Assembly (NCBI GenBank): GCA_049609225.1
Contig: JBMYYH010000002.1
Coordinates: forward strand, 1-64,000
Origin: GCA-2746235 sp049609225
GTDB lineage: Bacteria > Planctomycetota > UBA1135
Reading direction: 5' to 3'
DNA length: 64,000 bases
The notes under the pieces were generated by a model, which had not been told where the DNA came from, searched no databases, and was given only the letters and a program-made list of their open reading frames with translations. This document shows, one piece after another, positions 58,383 through 64,000 of the stretch; positions within the stretch are counted from its first letter, which is position 1; every line of letters starts with the position of its first letter. Position numbers and translations under genes: made by a program.

Positions 58383-58868
58383 CTACATATGCTTCAGATC
58401 CCAGTCGTAATCGATCTCATCGGAGAACGGATCGATACGATCCATCTCCGGAGCACCGTGCGGCTGGTCCGAGCAGTTACAGGTAAGAGCAGGCTTAGTG
58501 CCGTAGGTCTTGTAGCCGTTGGCCACGCCGACCGGAATGCGGATGAGGTTGTAGTTATCCTCGCCGAGGAAGTGCTCCTCGATCACACCCTTGGAAGGCG
58601 AATCCTCACGCAGATCGCACAACACCAACTTGATCATGCCTTGGATCACGGCGTAGTGCTGGGTCTGCTCGCGATGGATGTGCCAGCCCTTGATCGCGCC
58701 AGGCATCGACTGCGAGAAGTAGACCTCACCGAACTTGACGAAGATCGGGCTGTCGCAGCGGAACATGTGCATGATCATGCCGCGCTCATCACAGATCTTG
58801 CGCAGTGGCTGGACATAGACTCCTTCGATCTTGGAGCCTTGGGTGAGTTTCATGACGTCTTCAGTCAT
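58383..58868 (-). CDS. RmlC-like cupin sugar epimerase
   Basis: A 161-residue cupin of the dTDP-4-dehydrorhamnose 3,5-epimerase family. Conserved parts are GEVYFSQSMPGAIKGWHIHR with the active-site histidine, QTQHYAVIQGMIKLVLCDLR, and IRIPVGVANGYKTYG. It starts 3 bases after the SDR gene, so the two are one operon for a deoxysugar. The precise substrate (dTDP- or CDP-hexulose) is not shown. The C-terminus (FSDEIDYDWDLKHM) is typical of the family. Confidence 0.87.
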   Translation of the reverse strand: MTEDVMKLTQGSKIEGVYVQPLRKICDERGMIMHMFRCDSPIFVKFGEVYFSQSMPGAIKGWHIHREQTQHYAVIQGMIKLVLCDLREDSPSKGVIEEHFLGEDNYNLIRIPVGVANGYKTYGTKPALTCNCSDQPHGAPEMDRIDPFSDEIDYDWDLKHM

Positions 58869-58871
58869 CGC

Positions 58872-59906
58872 TCAGTCTTTCTTGGAGAGTTCGGTGAAGT
58901 ATTCAGGCAAGGCGCCATCGGCCATCTTGCCTTGGAGGGTGATCAGGCGGGTGTAGCGCCCGTTCTCGAATTCCGAGGAGAAGCCATCACGCTCCTTGTA
59001 CTCGGTGTACATGACCGGCACCGCCGAACGGACCGACCACTCGAGCTTGAACTCGGGCAGCTTTTGGTTCAGCAGGTCGAAGGACACGCGGTAGTTGCGC
59101 GGATCCGGCACCGCCTGGTCGGCGATGGTGATCTCGGAACCTTCCACATTCTTGTGGACGATCTCGGCGACCTCGCAGATCTGGTAGTTGTCCTCGTTGC
59201 CACCGACGTTCACGGCCAGGCCGCGCACATCTTCGATCGGGGCTTCGCTCAGGGCCAGGAAGGCACGCGCGATATCGCGGCAGTGCACAAGCGGGCGCCA
59301 GGAGGTTCCATCCGACATCAACTTCACCTCGTTGATGCTCACCGCGAAGGCCAACAGGTTGTTGACAGCCAGGTCGGTGCGCAGGCGCGGGCTCTGACCG
59401 TAGGCGGTGGAGTTGCGCAGGTAGGTGATGGCGAAATCATCGCTTTCGAGCTCCTTCAGCTCGGCTTCCGCATTCACCTTGGACTCGGCGTAGGCCGAAA
59501 CCGGAGTGAACTCGGCGCTCTCATCGAGGATCTTGTCGCCGGCGGCGCCGTAGATCGAGCAGGAGCTGGCGAACAGGAAGCGGGGGACTCCAGCTTCTTT
59601 GGCCGCCCGCGCCACATGCATGGTGCCACCCGTGTTGATGTGGTGGGTGATGCGCGGATCGAGATCGCCCATCGGGTCGTTGGAGATGGCAGCGAGGTGC
59701 ACCACCGCATCGACACCTTTCAGCATCTCAGGAGTGATGTCGAAGACATCCAAGGTGAGGTCTTCGTTGGCGACTGCAGGAGTGCCGAACTCGACTCCAT
59801 CGTAGAGGCCAATATCCACACCCATGACGGTGTGGCCGGCGGCCTGGTAAACGTCGATGGCGTGAGCGCCGATGTAGCCGCGATGGCCTGTGATGAGGAC
59901 TTTCAT
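58872..59906 (-). CDS. NAD-dependent nucleotide-sugar epimerase/dehydratase
   Basis: A 344-residue extended SDR with MKVLITGHRGYIGAHA at the N-terminus. The serine region is FASSCSIYGAAG, the catalytic Y-x3-K is in SAYAESKVNAEAE, and LRNSTAYGQSPRLRTDLAVN follows, as in UDP-glucose-4-epimerase-like enzymes. The ATG at 59906 gives this standard start. A TAGAAT box lies further upstream, implying a leader of some 35 bases in this case. It acts with the RmlC-like epimerase downstream on an activated sugar, probably for surface polysaccharide. Confidence 0.9.
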   Translation of the reverse strand: MKVLITGHRGYIGAHAIDVYQAAGHTVMGVDIGLYDGVEFGTPAVANEDLTLDVFDITPEMLKGVDAVVHLAAISNDPMGDLDPRITHHINTGGTMHVARAAKEAGVPRFLFASSCSIYGAAGDKILDESAEFTPVSAYAESKVNAEAELKELESDDFAITYLRNSTAYGQSPRLRTDLAVNNLLAFAVSINEVKLMSDGTSWRPLVHCRDIARAFLALSEAPIEDVRGLAVNVGGNEDNYQICEVAEIVHKNVEGSEITIADQAVPDPRNYRVSFDLLNQKLPEFKLEWSVRSAVPVMYTEYKERDGFSSEFENGRYTRLITLQGKMADGALPEYFTELSKKD

Positions 59907-60007
59907 GATCGAATCTGAAGGGGGAGACTCTGACGGGGGAAGTGCAGATTCTAACCTCTCTTTTTCGGCCAACTCCGGCTTCCAGGTTAGGATTCCGGCT
60001 ACCTAAT

Positions 60008-61816
60008 ATGCCGGATACGACCCCTTCCAACGACCGAAATCAGGCCCTGCAGAGCCTCTTGGATGCCGCCCGACGCAATCCAGACACTCAAGTCGGCCCA
60101 TACCTGCTCTTGGAGCGCGTGGGAGGGTCCGGCATCACCGAGGTTTACCGCGCCTATGATCCCAAGCAGGAGCGTCTCGTCGCGGTGAAGCGGATCGCGG
60201 TCCGGCATCTTTCACCGGACCAGGTCGAGGACCTCCAAGACTCTTGTGCCTTCCTGGAGCAACGCGCCGTCCCGGGATTGGTGCGGATCTACAGCCATGG
60301 CATGGCGGGCGACCGCTATTACGTCGCGATGGAGTGGATGAGCGGCGGCACGCTGGCGCAAAGCGGATTGCTGGGCACCCTCGATGAAGATGAAATCTTC
60401 GCTCTGGCGAAGACCCTGAGCATCGGCCTTGGCCATCTCCACGAGCATCGGTTGTGGCACTTGTCGATTGAGCCCAACAGCCTGCTGGTCGACGGCAAGG
60501 ATGTCCGCATCCCAAGCCTCGAAACCATCCTGCGCAAGATTCCGGCTAAGCGTGGGGGGCCGATTCCTGCCAAGCCCTCGGCCCTGTCGGCACCGGAATA
60601 TGCGGAAGGCTCGCGGCATTCCATCGATCATCGCGCCGACATCTTCGGACTGGCCTACACGCTGCAGGCTTTGGTGCGCGAAGAGTCCATGGGACCATCC
60701 TTGCGCGCTGCCTTAGGTCGGGCGCAAAGAATGGAGCCGCGGAAGCGTCCCGACAACATGGAGGCCTTTCGGAAGCTGCTATTTCAGAACACCGGTGCGG
60801 CCGACCGCGACTCCCATTTGGAGCGTCAAGGGAAGGCATTCGGACTCCTGTTTGCGGGCGCGACCATGCTGGCCCTATGGCGCAGCCAGTGCTGGGGGCC
60901 ACTGGAGGAGCCCAATGGAGAGACCTATCTCGGAACGCTTCTTGCCAAGGGATCCTATGCGCAAGTCTTAGAGACCTTGGAGCACGAAGACCTGTCCATG
61001 GTTCTCGGGCCCAGTCTTCAGACCGAGTACCGCCAGCGTGCAGAGCTTGGCATCTTTCTTCAATCCTTCGGCTTCCATCCGATGGTCGCGGAAGAATCCC
61101 TGCAACTTCAAGGCAGCAAGGCATCGATTCACGGCCAGTCCATCGAGTTTGCCACGATCGATCTGCTGCAACGGATCGCTCTTGGCGTGCGCCGCGACAT
61201 CGTCGCTGATATCGATTTGCTGCAACGGAAATACCCGAAGCATATTGAGCCGCAGCTTCTCGCCTTTCTCTACACCCTGAATTATGGTGCGGCGGAAGAC
61301 ATCACCCTGCTATTGGAGCAACCACCGCAGGCTGGGCGTCATCCGAGTATTCCGGGATTGTTGGCGCTTGCGTATCTCGCTGGAGACCGCCCCGAGCATG
61401 CGTTGCAGACCTTGCTTACCGAAGCCGAGTTCTACCCATACTTCTTGATCGACGTCGGCATGTTGCAGTTGCGTCAGGGGCATCATCAAAATGCGTTGGA
61501 TACCTTGGAGCGTGCGCTGCTTCAGTATCCGGATTCGCCCAGCGCGCAACATCATCGTGCGCTCGCGCGAATCGCCCTGGATCAGGCGGAGCTGGCCGCC
61601 GCGGATCTTCTTGCTTGGGCGCAACGCGTCGATCGGGGTGAAACCGACGAGGAACTGTTGTGGGATCCCGAACCCCGCGAAGGTGAGGAAGCCTACTTAC
61701 GTGGGAGTGCGGTCTATCAATGGCCATCCAAGGCCATCCTGCGTGACGACCCCGGTTTGGCTCCTTTATGGGAAACCACCTCCGGCGCCGCCTTGTTGCA
61801 GTTGCTTGGTTCCTAA
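60008..61816 (+). CDS. Pseudokinase / TPR protein
   Basis: A 602-residue protein whose first 270 residues have a protein-kinase fold. The ATP lysine is kept (K61 in LVAVKRIAV), but the catalytic loop reads HLSIEPNSLLVDG at 151. The HRD aspartate is S153, and the lysine and asparagine positions are E155 and S158. The DFG region is replaced by RIPSLETI. The glycine loop VGGSGITEVYRA lacks its last glycine. APE (LSAPEYAEG) is kept. A hydrophobic stretch near residue 285 (FGLLFAGATMLALW) and TPR-like helices to the end follow. It should be a non-catalytic scaffold or nucleotide sensor. It faces the hybrid histidine kinase convergently. Confidence 0.85.
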   Translation: MPDTTPSNDRNQALQSLLDAARRNPDTQVGPYLLLERVGGSGITEVYRAYDPKQERLVAVKRIAVRHLSPDQVEDLQDSCAFLEQRAVPGLVRIYSHGMAGDRYYVAMEWMSGGTLAQSGLLGTLDEDEIFALAKTLSIGLGHLHEHRLWHLSIEPNSLLVDGKDVRIPSLETILRKIPAKRGGPIPAKPSALSAPEYAEGSRHSIDHRADIFGLAYTLQALVREESMGPSLRAALGRAQRMEPRKRPDNMEAFRKLLFQNTGAADRDSHLERQGKAFGLLFAGATMLALWRSQCWGPLEEPNGETYLGTLLAKGSYAQVLETLEHEDLSMVLGPSLQTEYRQRAELGIFLQSFGFHPMVAEESLQLQGSKASIHGQSIEFATIDLLQRIALGVRRDIVADIDLLQRKYPKHIEPQLLAFLYTLNYGAAEDITLLLEQPPQAGRHPSIPGLLALAYLAGDRPEHALQTLLTEAEFYPYFLIDVGMLQLRQGHHQNALDTLERALLQYPDSPSAQHHRALARIALDQAELAAADLLAWAQRVDRGETDEELLWDPEPREGEEAYLRGSAVYQWPSKAILRDDPGLAPLWETTSGAALLQLLGS

Positions 61817-61825
61817 GACGCAGGC

Positions 61826-64000
61826 CTACATCGGTGCAGTCGTCACATCGCCCGCCTTCCAGCGGTCGAGCGTTTCGGCCAACAGGCTGGCGCGCACCGG
61901 CTTAGCCATGTAATCGTCCATGCCACTATGCAGACATAGCTCACGCGTGCTCAATCGCGCGTTCGCAGTCATCGCAATCACGATCGTATGCGCGCCCGAC
62001 TGAGCTTCGCGCACACGAATCAAGCGCGTCGCCTCATAGCCGTCCATGTGCGGCATTTGGCAATCCATGAAGACCAGGTCATAACCGCCGGCCATGACTT
62101 TTTCGACGGCATCCTGTCCATTGTCGACGCGATCCACATGGCAACCCAAACGTTCGAGGAGTTTGGCCAAGACCTTCTGGTTGACGGGATCGTCTTCCGC
62201 GATCAAGACCTTCAAGCCGTCGCTCGGTTCGGTGGCGGAGTCCTGGTCGGCCGCACGTCGGGCGAACAGGGGGGAGCGGGCGATGCCATGCGCTTCGAGC
62301 AGGGCATTATGCAGGCCTGAATGGCGCAAGGGGCTCTGCAGGCGATAGTCCCAGGGCTCTTCTCCTTGTGCCGAACCTGGCGTCGGTGGTTCGAGGCCGG
62401 TGATGAGCAGGAGCTTCAACTGATCGCCTTTTTCCGTCGCACGAATCTGACGACAGAGTTCCTTGCCGGACTGACCTTCCAGTTCATCATCCATCAGGAC
62501 CAAGTCGAAGGCCGTGTCGAGCAGCAAGGATGCGCGTACTTCACGCAAGGCATCCCATCCGTCCGACGCCGTCGTCACGCGGAATCCCCATGCCGCAAGT
62601 TGACGCTGCAGATGCTCCGTCCGCATCGGGCTACTCGCCGCCAACAGCAGACGTCGTCCCTGCCACTCTTCCACCACACGTGCCCCGCGACGATCCTCGG
62701 TGTCCTTTCCGACGCGTACCGTGAAGCAGAAGGACGTGCCTTCTCCGAGTTGGCTCTCGACCCAGATCGATCCACCCATCAGGCGCACGATCTGACGCGT
62801 GACCGCCAATCCCAGGCCGTTGCCGCCGAACTCATGGCCATCTTCCTGACCTGGTTGCGAGAAGGACCGCAGAATGCGCACACGCTTGTCTTCCGGCATG
62901 CCGGCGCCGGTATCCCGCACGTGAAAGCGCAGTACCACTTCATTCAGTTCCACTTCCACCAGCTCGAGCACCACATTCACCTCGCCATCGCGGGTGTGAC
63001 GTAATGCATTCGCTGCCAGCTTGACCAGGATCTGACGCAACCGCCCGGCATCTCCAAGCACGCGGTTCGGCACTTCCGGTGCGACGAAACCGGACAAACG
63101 CACATTGTGCTGTTTGGCCTGTGTCGTCAGCAGTTCCAGGATCCCGTCCATCAGACGCCTTGGCTCCAGCAGTTTGCTTTCCAACTCCACCGAACCCGAT
63201 TCCAAGCGCGAGAAGTCCTGGACATCTTCCACCAAGGCCAACACTGCACCCGCCGATCCGGAAATGGTTTCCGCGGCATCGCGTTGGGTGGTGTTCAATC
63301 CGGAAGTCAACAGCAGGTCGGTCATGCCGAGCACCCCGGTCATCGGAGTGCGGATTTCCTGCGTGATCGCGGAGAGGAAATCGCTCTTGGACCGCGTCGC
63401 GATCTGGGCATCCCGACGTGCATCCTCAAAGCGCGTGCGCATCTCCCGTTCCTTCTGGAACATCAAGTAGAGCTCCGCCAACAGGCCACTCACCGGTACG
63501 AAGTAGGCCAAAGCCTTCATGACATGCGCCACATTGAAGCCGGCATCGTGCAGGCCACTGGAACCGAAGGCCATGTAGAGTTGCGTCGCGCATTGCGGGA
63601 TCATCGACAGGATCAGTGCAAGCGCGAAGGGCGTGGGGTTGTGGCGATAATAAGCCGGGAACACCAGGCCGCCGCAGAGCAAGAAGATGCCAAGCGGATA
63701 GAGGTCCAAAGGTCTCTTGACCAGATTCTCCGCGTAGATGGTGCGCGGCAATCCCTCTGCCGTCGCGCAATAGTCCATCAGGAACAAGGCCGAGCCCATG
63801 AATACGGCAGCGATGCCGAACAGCGTGATGCTGCGCATCTTGCTACCTCGGTCCTTCCACAAGACGAACAATCCCACACCACAAAGTGAGATCAGTCCCG
63901 CGAACAAACGACTACCGGCCCAGGTATACGGAATGAAACCATCGAGATCCGTCACGCTCGCGACCAGGCCACTGGCGGCAAGGGTGTGGAAGATGTCCAT
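61826..64000 (-). CDS. Hybrid histidine-kinase-like protein with two receiver domains, H-box histidine replaced
   Basis: A 724-residue membrane protein whose ATG is at the last bases of the window; the gene could extend further. Five to seven hydrophobic segments fill the first 185 residues. The dimerisation region reads SAITQEIRTPMTGVLG, where the phosphorylated histidine is glutamine (Q214). The ATPase domain keeps an N-box (LAANALRHT), DTGAGM and GGNGLGLAV. The first receiver is divergent but has LVLMDDE; the second is canonical (VLIAEDDPVNQKV, VFMDCQMPHMDGYEATR, TANA, YMAKPV). Without the histidine it cannot autophosphorylate in the usual way. It may bind ATP, act in a heterodimer, or be phosphorylated by another kinase. 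Confidence 0.92.
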   Translation of the reverse strand: MDIFHTLAASGLVASVTDLDGFIPYTWAGSRLFAGLISLCGVGLFVLWKDRGSKMRSITLFGIAAVFMGSALFLMDYCATAEGLPRTIYAENLVKRPLDLYPLGIFLLCGGLVFPAYYRHNPTPFALALILSMIPQCATQLYMAFGSSGLHDAGFNVAHVMKALAYFVPVSGLLAELYLMFQKEREMRTRFEDARRDAQIATRSKSDFLSAITQEIRTPMTGVLGMTDLLLTSGLNTTQRDAAETISGSAGAVLALVEDVQDFSRLESGSVELESKLLEPRRLMDGILELLTTQAKQHNVRLSGFVAPEVPNRVLGDAGRLRQILVKLAANALRHTRDGEVNVVLELVEVELNEVVLRFHVRDTGAGMPEDKRVRILRSFSQPGQEDGHEFGGNGLGLAVTRQIVRLMGGSIWVESQLGEGTSFCFTVRVGKDTEDRRGARVVEEWQGRRLLLAASSPMRTEHLQRQLAAWGFRVTTASDGWDALREVRASLLLDTAFDLVLMDDELEGQSGKELCRQIRATEKGDQLKLLLITGLEPPTPGSAQGEEPWDYRLQSPLRHSGLHNALLEAHGIARSPLFARRAADQDSATEPSDGLKVLIAEDDPVNQKVLAKLLERLGCHVDRVDNGQDAVEKVMAGGYDLVFMDCQMPHMDGYEATRLIRVREAQSGAHTIVIAMTANARLSTRELCLHSGMDDYMAKPVRASLLAETLDRWKAGDVTTAPM

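Noticed and set aside
58359..59918. A 519-codon plus-strand frame opposite the RmlC-like and SDR genes
   Set aside because: It spans two well-supported minus-strand genes and its sequence is low-complexity, rich in His, Asp and Val, as expected of an antisense shadow.
1..64000. tRNA, rRNA, CRISPR arrays, insertion sequences, integrases, phage or toxin-antitoxin genes
   Set aside because: None was recognised on either strand by reading; short RNA genes could still be missed without a covariance-model search.

Overview
This 64 kb window is a compact bacterial chromosome segment. It is moderately GC-rich by eye, with about 55 genes on both strands, many in operons with 4-base ATGA stop/start overlaps. 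No gap between genes exceeds about 220 bases. No rRNA, tRNA, CRISPR array, transposase or phage gene was seen. The cell is Gram-negative (ADP-heptose epimerase, outer-membrane barrels, lipoproteins, RND efflux, TolC-like channel). An aerobic Planctomycetota-like bacterium is my best inference. It rests on an ECF sigma factor coupled to a TPR Ser/Thr kinase, a TPR/FG-GAP protein, a kexin-like protease with a P domain, a bacterial SUI1 protein and many carboxypeptidase-regulatory-like proteins. It is not proven by any marker gene here.

Layout. 0-1.7 kb: end of a carboxypeptidase-regulatory-like protein. 1.8-7.0 kb (-): a haem-copper oxidase maturation operon (DUF420/ctaM, cytochrome c, ctaA, ctaB, small membrane protein, ABC ATPase, ABC-2 permease) closed by a strong terminator. 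7.0-8.3 kb: fluoride channel crcB facing a release-factor-like/DUF454 pair. 8.4-13.1 kb (+): secreted S8 protease, terminator, then acyl-CoA ligase and SDR. 13.2-15.2 kb (-): sui1-plsC-desaturase operon. 15.3-18.5 kb (+): hldD, small membrane proteins, LMW-PTP-like protein, DoxX, barrel protein. 18.5-24.5 kb: divergent surface-sugar genes (GT2 and epimerase against rfbF), then envelope proteins. 24.5-37.4 kb (-): a secreted protein preceded by a six-gene copper/silver-type efflux operon (Cys-rich protein, TolC-like, CusB-like, CusA-like, TRASH-like protein, CopA). 37.5-45.9 kb: secreted GH13 enzyme, TPR/FG-GAP protein, and two large carboxypeptidase-regulatory-like proteins with a degenerate third copy. 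46-50.8 kb (+): ECF sigma, Ser/Thr kinase, beta-propeller protein. 50.8-53.7 kb: FMN reductase and DoxX divergent from a LysR regulator, then an outer-membrane barrel. 53.7-55.8 kb: an interrupted lipoprotein gene and an S41 peptidase. 55.8-58.3 kb (-): two more carboxypeptidase-regulatory-like paralogues. 58.4-59.9 kb (-): sugar epimerase pair. 60-64 kb: a pseudokinase/TPR protein facing a hybrid histidine kinase that lacks the H-box histidine.

The most unusual signal spans the window. At least 14 genes have a TANNNT -10-like box ending exactly 6 or 7 bases before the start codon, with no room for a leader. This points to widespread leaderless transcription, and I used it to choose several starts. 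Other notable items are a lipoprotein gene with two in-frame TGA codons followed by a strong hairpin, a frameshifted remnant of a paralogous gene that keeps its promoter, and two signalling proteins with their catalytic residues replaced.
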